From JAUPKT01 sp964427855 (lineage in GTDB: Bacteria > Desulfobacterota > Desulfomonilia > Desulfomonilales > Desulfomonilaceae), in assembly GCA_964427855.1 (NCBI GenBank), contig CAYRVH010000012.1, positions 1-64,000 on the forward strand: DNA of 64,000 bases, read 5' to 3'. The stretch's first letter is position 1, and each line of letters begins with the position of its first letter. The translations under genes were made by a program, and so were the position numbers. Shown here piece after piece: positions 1 through 7,496 of this stretch. A model generated the notes under the pieces. That model saw only the letters and a list, made by a program, of their open reading frames with translations. It was not told where the DNA came from and did no database searches.

Positions 1-148
1 TACCCTTACAGATCATACCACCCAGGAAAACATGGAACACACCACTCGGTGCAATGTAGTGCCGTGAAAAAACCTCACAAGCTGAAATAACACCATAATA
101 ATAAAGATGTGCTGAAGTCAGGCTAGCCCAGGGTAAAGCTTTGGGAAT

Positions 149-171
149 GAGGGAGTCTCCTAGACTCCCTC
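149..171. terminator. Perfect 10-bp hairpin, possible terminator
   Basis: GAGGGAGTCT at 149-158 is exactly complementary to 162-171 with a 3-nt loop. On the + strand the stem is followed by only three T, so it is a weak intrinsic terminator in that direction; on the minus strand no T-tract follows. It lies about 115 bp beyond the stop of the minus-strand PfpI gene and could end a + strand gene that lies off the left edge. Confidence 0.4.
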
Positions 172-285
172 TTTGGAGGTGATGACGCTGACGGACGTAC
201 CATGTAATTCGGCGGCGGTCCCGCGAACCCAAGGCGCAGGCGTTTGCCCCGTACCTTTGTCATTTTGACGGACCGAGGCCACGCA

Positions 286-867
286 TCACAGTTCTATTTT
301 GGTTCCCAAAAGATCAAGGAATTTCCCAAGCCAGTCTGGATGAGCCGGCCATGCCGGCGCGGTCACAAGGTTGCCATCCACGTGCGCTTTGTCGATGGGA
401 GTCTCCACCCATTTTCCACCGGCGCAGCGGACGTCCGGCCCTACAGCCGGATACGCAGTGCAGCCTTTCCCGCTCAGTATCCCTGCTGCAGCAAGCACTT
501 GCGCCCCGTGGCAGATGGCTGCGATGGGTTTGTTTGCCGAAGAAAAATGCTGCACGATGCTGATCACCTCGGGGTTCAATCGTATGTATTCGGGCGCGCG
601 TCCCCCAGGAATCACGAGGGCATCGTAGTCTGGGGCTTTCACCTCAGCAAAGGTCGCGTTGAGGGTAAAATTGTGGCCCCTTTTCTCGCTGTACGTCTGA
701 TCGCCTTCAAAATCATGCACTTCGGTTCTTACGAATTCTCCAGCCTTCTTGTCAGGACAGACCGCATGAACCACGTGTCCTACCATGAGCAAGGCCTGAA
801 AAGGTACCATAACCTCATAATCTTCGACGTAGTCGCCCACCAGCATCAGGATCTTTTTTGCCGCCAT
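286..867 (-). CDS. DJ-1/PfpI family protein
   Basis: This 193-residue protein belongs to the DJ-1/PfpI superfamily of cytoplasmic class-I-glutamine-amidotransferase-like folds, whose members act as stress proteins, glyoxalase/deglycase-like enzymes or peptidases. The nucleophile elbow AICHGAQVL puts the reactive Cys at about residue 119 followed by His120, and acidic residues at 15-18 (VEDYE) match the conserved Glu that polarises the Cys. The IPGGR loop near residue 87 is also typical. The reading frame is open further upstream, but the ATG at 867 is preceded by GAAAGGAG and gives the usual family length, so I prefer it. It stands alone on the minus strand. The family is sure; the substrate cannot be told from sequence. 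Confidence 0.9.
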   Translation of the reverse strand: MAAKKILMLVGDYVEDYEVMVPFQALLMVGHVVHAVCPDKKAGEFVRTEVHDFEGDQTYSEKRGHNFTLNATFAEVKAPDYDALVIPGGRAPEYIRLNPEVISIVQHFSSANKPIAAICHGAQVLAAAGILSGKGCTAYPAVGPDVRCAGGKWVETPIDKAHVDGNLVTAPAWPAHPDWLGKFLDLLGTKIEL

Positions 868-1128
868 CTCCGTCTCCTTTCGTGTGTGGTTTGGAGTTTC
901 ATCCAAGACAACATCGCGTTCCCAATCCGCAGGTACACATTTTACCAACAAGCGCGGGGCGCTTCCAGAAAAAAGGTTCGGCGAATTGCTGAGGCCTTTC
1001 GATGATGTCTCAGCTGGCAAGGGACTCAAGCCCCTTAGAAAAAGATTCCGTTCGTTTGTCCTTTTCACGCAAATTATGCTTTGGTAAAAAAGAAAGGACC
1101 TTTCCCCCCGGAAACACAAGAGGTGTCA

Positions 1129-2913
1129 ATGAAAGCTCGCTGGGCCTCTGAATCGCTCTTAGTACCGGCGGCCGCGGTGTTGATTCTTTACTCGGGCGTG
1201 GTCGTGGCGACCTCTGGGGACATCGGTTTCGACGCCGATGACTGGTGGATTTTCAGTTGGGCGTACTGGTTTCCCTATCCCGAATCCGTCCTGGCATACG
1301 CCAAAGAATTACTCCGGCCGCTCGAGGGGGTTTATTGGCTCAGTATGTTCGAGTTGGTTGGGTTCAACCGACTTGCCTTTCACATCGCCTCCTTGCTGCT
1401 GTGGGTGGGGGCCTCCATCCTCATGGGCGCGTGCCTCGTCCTGGCTTTTCCTCGCGATCGCACCTTCGTGATCACGTCTGTCTTTTTTGTCTTTTTCCTG
1501 CCCATGGTGTCGTCCCTGACCTATATCATTTTCACTGACAATGCCAGGCTCAGCATTTTGCTGTTCTGGCTCTCCGCGTTCTATTTCCTCAAGTGGTCAA
1601 AAGGGGGTCTGGCATGGAAAGGGCTGTTCGCACCTGCGATCCTGTATGTCCTCTCGTTCTTAACCTACGAAACCGCAAGTCTCCTGATATTCGCCGTCCC
1701 CTTATTAGCCGCGGCCGCGCGACAACACAACGGGGCCAACCCCTTTGACAGCTCATTCATTGGAAAATTGACCTGCGGTATTGCATTAGGACTAGGAATC
1801 TCCATGGCGGTTCGATTCACCCTTTTGAGCGGCGGCGCGGTCGCTCACCGTCATCTGGTACCACCAGGGGAGCTGTTTTTGTCATACACCGCCTTGCTGC
1901 CTCACTATCTGATTGCGCCGTTTCTCATGCTGCCTGAGCTGTGGCCTGCGGCGATTGGCATTTTTGTGGCTATATTATTCTGGGTTTGTGTTCGGGGCCA
2001 GAGCGGCCATTTGCGAGGGGATGACGCGCATCGGGCCGCTCCCGTCCTCAGCTCAGATTCATACAAGGTAATCGTTGGTCTTGTGCTCTTTTTCCTCGGC
2101 TTGCTCCCCTATCAGATCGCGGGATATGGCGGGTCCATTCCTAAGATCTCGGAAACCGTCTTGGCTATGTATGGGTTCCTCCCTCAAGGAGATATAAGCT
2201 GGTTCAATTTTAATTGGGCGAGCCGCATCTATTCTTCTGCCTCCTGCGGCGTCGCGATTTTGATTGCAGCACTGGTGGCAGCGCCCAAGACTCCCAGGAT
2301 ACAGTCTGCTTCTCGGGGCGCAGCTATCCTCGCAATCGGCTTTATGGCCGCGTTTCACTACGGGTTGAGTAAGGATTGGAATGAAGCGGCTGTGATAAGG
2401 AACGAACTTGTCCGGAGTCTTCTCCGCCAGGTACCCGATGTGCAATCACACACGAATTTCGTGTTCCTGGACTTGGAGAGCTACCACAAAAGGGCGGCCG
2501 TGATCCGGCGGTGGGCCGGCCTCCGAGAACTCATCAGAATGCTGTATGACGATAGGACGTTGGGGGCGTGGTACCTCTATCCATACGCAGAAATTCCCCC
2601 GAATAAGCGATTCCAGCAGGCCATCGTATCGCCGGGAGGCTTCGTAAGCCGAGGGCTGGCGCTTAACACTCCCATGCCCCATGACACCTTGCTCCTCCTG
2701 AAGAGAGACGGACGGCAGCTCGTACTCCTCGACAAAATCTCCTCGGCCGACCGCGTCATTCGTACAGGCATTTCTTGGCGGGGCTGGGGTGTGCTGCGCT
2801 GCAACAAGAACAGAATTGTTCAGGCCTGGGGGCTGCTGATGCGGCAGAAGTATCACTGCCGTCACAAAAGGTGGATTACGAGCCTTGTGTCCACGTTGCA
2901 TCTGGACGATTAG
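1129..2913 (+). CDS. Multi-span membrane protein, GT-C glycosyltransferase-like
   Basis: A 594-residue inner-membrane protein with roughly ten or more hydrophobic segments and a soluble C-terminal tail. Near the N-terminus, just after the first membrane span, an acidic FDADDWW motif (about residues 34-40) is followed by LRPLEGVYW and a His-containing helix; this arrangement is seen in GT-C fold, lipid-linked-sugar glycosyltransferases and their relatives. The ATG at 1129 follows AGAGGTG; the frame also extends upstream to 1081. The NusG-like gene downstream fits a surface-polysaccharide setting. I do not recognise a specific family, so the enzyme role is inference from the motif and topology. 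A polymerase or flippase-like membrane protein is the alternative. Confidence 0.6.
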   Translation: MKARWASESLLVPAAAVLILYSGVVVATSGDIGFDADDWWIFSWAYWFPYPESVLAYAKELLRPLEGVYWLSMFELVGFNRLAFHIASLLLWVGASILMGACLVLAFPRDRTFVITSVFFVFFLPMVSSLTYIIFTDNARLSILLFWLSAFYFLKWSKGGLAWKGLFAPAILYVLSFLTYETASLLIFAVPLLAAAARQHNGANPFDSSFIGKLTCGIALGLGISMAVRFTLLSGGAVAHRHLVPPGELFLSYTALLPHYLIAPFLMLPELWPAAIGIFVAILFWVCVRGQSGHLRGDDAHRAAPVLSSDSYKVIVGLVLFFLGLLPYQIAGYGGSIPKISETVLAMYGFLPQGDISWFNFNWASRIYSSASCGVAILIAALVAAPKTPRIQSASRGAAILAIGFMAAFHYGLSKDWNEAAVIRNELVRSLLRQVPDVQSHTNFVFLDLESYHKRAAVIRRWAGLRELIRMLYDDRTLGAWYLYPYAEIPPNKRFQQAIVSPGGFVSRGLALNTPMPHDTLLLLKRDGRQLVLLDKISSADRVIRTGISWRGWGVLRCNKNRIVQAWGLLMRQKYHCRHKRWITSLVSTLHLDD

Positions 2914-2992
2914 CAGGGCATGGCCAATGCCCGCGCCGTGAAAGCCCAACGACCAAAACGGCAAAAAATAGGACCTTGACCAACACGTGGCG

Positions 2993-3211
2993 GTGGGAGC
3001 TTGTCGCTTTCTGGAATCTAGAACCGTATTCAAAAGAAGTCACCAAAAGGTTATACGTCAGATTGTCATGCCCATGACAAATGGGAATCCAGGAAACTCA
3101 CAATGAATCCCGACTGTCGTGAGGATGACATGGCGGCGCCCCGCGCCCAACGCGTGATTCACTTCCGGGGCTCCCGACAACGGGGAAACTACTGGCAAAA
3201 GATTGATTGAC
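2993..3211 (+). repeat. Dispersed repeat family I, copy A
   Basis: About 219 bp that align end to end with 34231-34449, and whose core also aligns, in reverse complement, with 40372-40507. Shared landmarks are GGGAGCTTGTCGCTTT at the left end, an ATTCCC/GGGAAT-type palindromic core around 3063-3090, a GTCGTGAGGATGACA segment at 3116-3130 and a TTGAC at the right end. The core resembles the common intergenic TCATTCCC...GGGAATCCAG palindromes found in many proteobacteria. It fills most of the 448-bp gene-free stretch between the membrane protein and the NusG-like gene. No open frame or transposase is visible. Confidence 0.8.
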
Positions 3212-3235
3212 TTCGCCGCAGCTTCGACGTACATT
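3207..3235 (+). promoter_or_regulatory. Sigma-70-type promoter for the NusG-like gene
   Basis: TTGACT (3207-3212), a 17-nt spacer, then TACATT (3230-3235). The -35 box coincides with the right edge of repeat copy A. Transcription would begin near 3242, leaving a leader of about 120 nt before the chosen start codon. Confidence 0.5.
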
Positions 3236-3361
3236 TTCGCTGTATGTTATCAGTGTGTGTATGACGAGGAGACCCAAAGCGCGCAAAATATCATAAGGTC
3301 AAAAGCAACATATCATGATATTTCATGTTGGTACGATGTTTTCTTGGGGTGGGGTTGTTGC

Positions 3362-3916
3362 GTGGAATACGATAATGCCGTTTTGCGGAGATATCCCGAA
3401 GAAAGGCCCCTTGGAGCAGATGAGGGCCTTTGGTGGGTGGTTCGCACTAGGACGAATTGTGAAAAAATCATTGCCACCTATCTGCGTAATAGGGGAATAA
3501 GTTACTATATACCTCTGTATCGCAAGAGAGAACGCGTAGGATGTTTTGGGAGAATTCGGGTGACGGACGTACCGCTCTTCCGAGGCTACGTCTGTATGGC
3601 CCTGGAAAGGCGACGCCACAGTCTGCTCTATGATTCGAAAAAGTGGATTCGCGTCATCGAAGTGCCGGACCAACGTCAGTTTATTCGAGAGCTTGAAAAT
3701 ATCGAGCAGGCCCTGGCCAGCGATCTGGATGGAGTTGTCAGCCCCGGGTTGGTCTCAGGCAAGAGGGTTATCGTGCGATCCGGGCCGCTTGAGGGCGTAC
3801 AAGGCGTTTATCTCAAGAGGAGGCGAGGGGCTCAGATTGGGCTGAGGGCAACCCTCTTCAATCAGAGCGTGAATGTGTGGCTCGATCCCTACACCCGGCT
3901 GGAGCCCATTGACTGA
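3362..3916 (+). CDS. NusG-like specialised transcription factor (RfaH/UpxY/LoaP type)
   Basis: The protein (184 residues from GTG 3362) has an N-terminal NGN domain beginning WWVVRTRTNCEKIIATYL, followed by the FRGYVCM segment, and a C-terminal KOW domain with SGKRVIVRSGPLEGVQGV. NusG paralogues of this kind bind RNA polymerase and suppress termination in long polysaccharide or secondary-metabolite operons. Genuine NusG normally lies with secE and L11 genes, which are absent here, so this is taken as a specialised paralogue. The start is uncertain: the frame is open to 3203, but GTG 3362 follows a GGGGTGGGG stretch and gives the normal length. The adjacent GT-C-like membrane protein is a possible target operon member. 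Confidence 0.8.
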   Translation: MEYDNAVLRRYPEERPLGADEGLWWVVRTRTNCEKIIATYLRNRGISYYIPLYRKRERVGCFGRIRVTDVPLFRGYVCMALERRRHSLLYDSKKWIRVIEVPDQRQFIRELENIEQALASDLDGVVSPGLVSGKRVIVRSGPLEGVQGVYLKRRRGAQIGLRATLFNQSVNVWLDPYTRLEPID

Positions 3917-3922
3917 CGCGCT

Positions 3923-4897
3923 TCAGCGCAATGACAAGAGACCCCGAAAAGTCTCTTTGATTCCCTCTCCAAGCTGCTTCATGTCCTGCCTCAATTGCCC
4001 GAACAGCGAGGACGGCGGTAGCTTCTGCTCTGTGGCCTGATCTGGCGGGACTGTTTCTGGGGGGACGCCGCCCCTAAATGAATCCAGCACAAAATTGTCA
4101 AGGGAACCCTGGGGCTGTACGGCCGTAGCTGATGGCAAGCCTCCCTGTGACGGCGTGGGTTTGGCCAAACCAGCAGATGGGCGGCTCGGCGCCGAGAAAG
4201 CGTCCCGCGTCGCCGGCGTGATCCGCTGCGCGGGGCCGTAAACCCCTGCAGGAGGCGTATAGGGCATCGCGGGAGGTAAAGGCGGCGGCGACAAAGACGA
4301 GTCAGCGCTCCCTGACAGGGGGGCCTGGGAGAGTGGTTGTTGGAACCCTTGGGGCTGGCTCGCCTTTTTCCCCACGGCTGTTTCGGAGGCGGACGACGGC
4401 TTAGGCTTCACAACGGCTCGTTTCTTTTTCACGGCGCTGCTCTCAGGCGCAACTGATCGTTCCTGCGTCGCATCACCCTGACTGTGCGGCTTAGGAGGAG
4501 GAGCAAGGGCCTTCTCATCTTTCTGCGCAGCCGCTGGCGCTTCACCCTTGTGCCTGTCACCGTGAGTCGGTTTTATCGTGCGGACCTGGGGTTCGATTTC
4601 TGGCGTCGCGGGGGCCTGAAATGGCAGGGTTTGGGCGAGACGCGAGTCGTAGCTCCTCCGTCGGTTTTCCGAGATATCGCCACGGTCGGGTTCCTGCAAC
4701 GGCCTTTCTGCGCTCTCCATGATCGCATCAGCAGTCCGAGTCACCGACGCGTCGTTGAGAAGGGGATGACTCAATGGCAACGCATCCCGTGGGAAGGTCA
4801 GCAAGGGCAAGAGCAGCAGAACGAGGAATTCCACGGTTGACAGGACAGGAAAGCCCGAACTTTTTGGCACATCAGTCATGGAGGTTTTCCTCTTCAT
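3923..4897 (-). CDS. Single-span, proline-rich envelope protein of unknown function
   Basis: 324 residues. A hydrophobic segment at about residues 20-40 would anchor the protein in the inner membrane; the rest is low-complexity, rich in Pro, Ser, Ala, Gln and Lys, with SPPPLPP-like tracts around residues 200-215 and a short amphipathic, possibly helical C-terminus (FGQLRQDMKQLGEGIKETF). The ATG at 4897 follows AAGGA. No family is recognised. Pro-rich linkers of the same flavour occur in the vWA and TPR proteins nearby, which suggests a shared periplasm-spanning or scaffold role, but that is inference only. It converges with the NusG-like gene, whose stop is 6 bp away. Confidence 0.65.
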   Translation of the reverse strand: MKRKTSMTDVPKSSGFPVLSTVEFLVLLLLPLLTFPRDALPLSHPLLNDASVTRTADAIMESAERPLQEPDRGDISENRRRSYDSRLAQTLPFQAPATPEIEPQVRTIKPTHGDRHKGEAPAAAQKDEKALAPPPKPHSQGDATQERSVAPESSAVKKKRAVVKPKPSSASETAVGKKASQPQGFQQPLSQAPLSGSADSSLSPPPLPPAMPYTPPAGVYGPAQRITPATRDAFSAPSRPSAGLAKPTPSQGGLPSATAVQPQGSLDNFVLDSFRGGVPPETVPPDQATEQKLPPSSLFGQLRQDMKQLGEGIKETFRGLLSLR

Positions 4898-4967
4898 ATT
4901 AGTCCTTGATTGTATAATACAACAAAATTATTTGGATTTCAACGGCATTCAATTAAATCATCAAGTC

Positions 4968-4996
4968 TTGCTTTTTTGATGAGGCTGACATATAAC
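4968..4996 (+). promoter_or_regulatory. Promoter of rnpB
   Basis: TTGCTT (4968-4973), exactly 17 nt, then TATAAC (4991-4996). The predicted start near 5003 coincides with the 5' strand of the RNase P P1 helix, which supports both calls. Confidence 0.75.
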
Positions 4997-5002
4997 GCGA
5001 GG

Positions 5003-5364
5003 CGTCCGGGGAGACTAGGTAATCGCCGGCGTCGAAAGGCGCGGGAGGAAAGTCCGAACTCCGCAGGGCAGGATGCCGGGTAACGCCCGGTGGGGGCAAC
5101 CCCAAGGAAAGCGCCACAGAAAGCAAACCGCCTTCCCACGGGGAAGGTAAGGGTGAAACGGTGAGGTAAGAGCTCACCGGTTCTCGTGGTAACACGAGAA
5201 GCCAGGCAAACCCCATCCGGAGCAAGACCAAATAGGGAAGCGCTCGAGGATGGCCCGTCCAAGGCTTCCGGGTAGGTCGCTCGAGGCGGCGGGCAACCGT
5301 CGTCCTAGATAAATGATTACCGCCCGGGTAGGGAACAGAATTCGGCTTATTGTCTCCCCGGACC
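5003..5364 (+). ncRNA. rnpB: RNase P RNA (bacterial type A)
   Basis: The catalytic RNA that removes 5' leaders from tRNA precursors. The P1 helix is explicit: GTCCGGGGAGAC at 5004-5015 pairs perfectly with 5352-5363. Inside it the universal landmarks appear in order: GAGGAAAGTCCGAACTCC-like CR-I (about 5044-5062), GGGTGAAACGGTGAGGTAAG (about 5150-5168), GCAAACCCCATCCGGAGCAAGA (about 5206-5227), the GGTAGG...AGAT region and a 3' ACAGAATTCGGCTTAT segment (about 5336-5350). The length and the conserved blocks fit the type A form. It has its own promoter immediately upstream and ends 16 bp before the vWA gene. Confidence 0.97.
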
Positions 5365-5380
5365 TTCAAGGGGGCGCCGC

Positions 5381-6994
5381 GTGTCTGAATCCGTAGTTCA
5401 CGGCTCTCGTGCGACAGCACGGGCTGGTCATGGCAAAGAAAAGAATGCTGCCAAAGGGGGATACGCGTATCGTCTGCTGGTGGGCGTGTTTGTCACGACT
5501 ATTGTCATCGGGATTTCCCTGATCGGAGCAAAGGACCATCTGACTCGGTACGCCAAGGACCTTACCTTGCGTCACGTATTGGTCTCGCTCAATCCAGCCT
5601 TCTCTGAGGTCCCTGAGGAGTTGCTCCCCTTCGGCAAAAAAAGCATCTCTGACCAGCCCGACCAACCTCACGCTTCCCCGTCTCGGACGGAAACTGAAAC
5701 AGATCCGTTCGTGGATAGGGATCAACCTTTTTATGGAACAGCAGGCCACCCCGGAGGCGCTCCCAAACACGGCGCTGCACCACTTTTCCCACGCCTCTTG
5801 GCGCCAGTCTCCGAGTTCACCCCGCCTGAGAAGTCCACGCTGATTCTGCCTGAATCCCCACAAGGAGTGGAAACAAAGATCAATTCCCCAAGCCGCCTTG
5901 CCAAGAATCTCAGCAAGGAGACGCCACAGCCCCAAGAGAGCAAATCCCTGCCAGACAAGCATGATGCTGAACAGCCACCAACGCCCCAGAGCCTGCACCC
6001 CAAGACTGGTGGCGCTTCTGCTCCTGCAGACGTTCCCCACCCTCAAAAGCAAACGTTGCCCTCGCCTAAAAAGGATACCCCTGACTGGGAAGCCACCCCC
6101 AGGTCCGAAAAGTTTCAGTTGCCAGGATCCGTGTTAGTGAAAATACAAAATTACGGGGGCGCCTCGGTTCGGTGGGACCTCGCAGTGATCCTCGACGACT
6201 CTCATTCTATGGGGCGCCAGACCAAATCGTGGAACCCGAGCCGTTTTCAAACTGCCCTCACATTCATTGAGAAGCTTGCCTCTGGGCTCAATCCCGGATC
6301 ACGGATGGCCGTGAGAGACTTCCTGTGCGGCGGTAAGGAGAAAAAAGAGGCGGCAAAAGCCTGTCCGAGTCGGCTCTTGATTGACTGGACGCCAGCATCC
6401 TCTAAGGAGTGGAAGGACCTGCTTGAAAAGGCCGACCATGGCGGTTCCACAGATCCGTGCGCTGCGGTCGCATTCGCCGTAAAAAGGGATTTTCATGGTG
6501 GGGCCGGTCGCAAACCGCGACTTCTTGTTATTACCGGCGGCTCGGCAGCCCCGTGCGCCAGCTCACTGGCGCTCAAGGCCATCGAGAGTTCCGAAACGAC
6601 CAAAGGACTCGCGGTGGATGTGGTAGCCATGGGATTGGGGAAAAAGCGACAAAAAGGCTTTTCCGCCCTGGCCCAAAGGACCGGCGGCGTCTTTATCGAA
6701 ATGGAAAGGCCTGCCGACATGGATCACGCCTTTCATCGCTACGCAAAGATCCTCCAGACCAAAGTCTTCGAAAAGGTTGAAATCAAGAACGAGAGGATAA
6801 GCCTGAGTTTCAATCCCCATCAAGAGATGAGTCTTGCTCCGGGAACATACACCGTGCTCCTTCCCCTGGTTGAAGGCCTCGAGCAGTCCAAACGCGTTGT
6901 TCCCAACGTGAAGGTGTCATCTGCCGAAACAACCATCATAGACGTGACGATACGCAAAGGCCGCCCTATCGTGCGCATCGACAAGAAGCAATAG
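5381..6994 (+). CDS. Membrane-anchored von Willebrand factor A (vWA) domain protein
   Basis: 537 residues. One transmembrane helix at about residues 30-50, a Pro/Lys-rich linker to about residue 260, then a vWA domain with a metal-ion-dependent adhesion site: D272-x-S274-x-S276 in LDDSHSMG, and a GGSTDPC segment further on that can supply the MIDAS Thr. A short beta-rich C-terminal region follows. vWA proteins mediate metal-dependent protein contacts in envelope assembly or chaperone complexes. Translation starts at GTG 5381 with AAGGGGG seven bases upstream, 16 bp after the RNase P RNA; no separate promoter is obvious, so readthrough from rnpB is possible. Extra cysteines in the vWA domain could form disulfides if it is periplasmic. 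Confidence 0.8.
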   Translation: MSESVVHGSRATARAGHGKEKNAAKGGYAYRLLVGVFVTTIVIGISLIGAKDHLTRYAKDLTLRHVLVSLNPAFSEVPEELLPFGKKSISDQPDQPHASPSRTETETDPFVDRDQPFYGTAGHPGGAPKHGAAPLFPRLLAPVSEFTPPEKSTLILPESPQGVETKINSPSRLAKNLSKETPQPQESKSLPDKHDAEQPPTPQSLHPKTGGASAPADVPHPQKQTLPSPKKDTPDWEATPRSEKFQLPGSVLVKIQNYGGASVRWDLAVILDDSHSMGRQTKSWNPSRFQTALTFIEKLASGLNPGSRMAVRDFLCGGKEKKEAAKACPSRLLIDWTPASSKEWKDLLEKADHGGSTDPCAAVAFAVKRDFHGGAGRKPRLLVITGGSAAPCASSLALKAIESSETTKGLAVDVVAMGLGKKRQKGFSALAQRTGGVFIEMERPADMDHAFHRYAKILQTKVFEKVEIKNERISLSFNPHQEMSLAPGTYTVLLPLVEGLEQSKRVVPNVKVSSAETTIIDVTIRKGRPIVRIDKKQ

Positions 6995-7177
6995 CCTCAT
7001 AAGCAAGGAAAAAAGCCCTTACGACCTCGATATATTGATGCTCGAAATCTTGCGCGGAACGTGGGCTGCATCACCAGGTGGGTGAATATTTTCGAAAACC
7101 GCTTCAATAGTAAAGGCAGGGCAACACTTGTCATCTCGAAAGAGCCCAGCTCGAACGAAGTGACACGCTTCGAGATC

Positions 7178-7255
7178 TATGTCATTCCGAAGGGGCCTTG
7201 CGACTGAGAAATCTTTCTCCCTGAGTTAAGATTTCTCGCTTCGCTCGAAATGACA
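7178..7255 (-). repeat. Dispersed repeat family II, copy 1
   Basis: Read on the minus strand it begins TGTCATTTCGAGCGAAGCG and ends with a CCTTCGGAATGACATAG-type inverted terminus. It aligns over about 78 bp with 61228-61305 on the opposite strand, differing mainly in the centre. The imperfect terminal inversion makes a long hairpin possible. A further degenerate half-unit (TCATCTCGAAAGAG) lies at about 7131-7146. Confidence 0.75.
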
Positions 7256-7277
7256 GGGAATAAAGTGGTCGTGCAAT

Positions 7278-7463
7278 TCAATCGCGATCAGCGTCCTTCT
7301 GTCGTCCCCCAAAAAAGATAAGCCCCAAAGCGATTACGAGGACGATCGCTCCAACGATGGTCTCTACAACCATGCCCTTCAAGAAAAGCAGAACCAGTGA
7401 AGCTGCAGCCACCAGGACGACAAACGTCGCAAACTCGTTGCTGGTAAAGAAGTTTTTGAGCAT
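7278..7463 (-). CDS. Small two-span membrane protein
   Basis: 61 residues with two hydrophobic helices (about residues 11-29 and 33-52) joined by a short KGM turn and ending in a charged tail GGRQKDADRD. A purine-rich stretch lies about 12 nt before the ATG, so the initiation signal is only moderate. It follows the TPR gene stop region on the same strand by 33 bp and may be its upstream operon neighbour in gene order. No family is recognised. Confidence 0.5.
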   Translation of the reverse strand: MLKNFFTSNEFATFVVLVAAASLVLLFLKGMVVETIVGAIVLVIALGLIFFGGRQKDADRD

Positions 7464-7496
7464 CGAGCAGCAGCCTTTCCTCTCCCGGGCCTGTGA

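Noticed and set aside
244..1005. 253-aa open frame on the + strand opposite the PfpI gene
   Set aside because: Lies antisense to a protein with clear family motifs; its composition is that of a shadow frame.
1805..1825. GGTTCGATTC, a T-arm-like sequence
   Set aside because: No acceptor stem or anticodon arm at proper distances; it lies inside the membrane protein gene.
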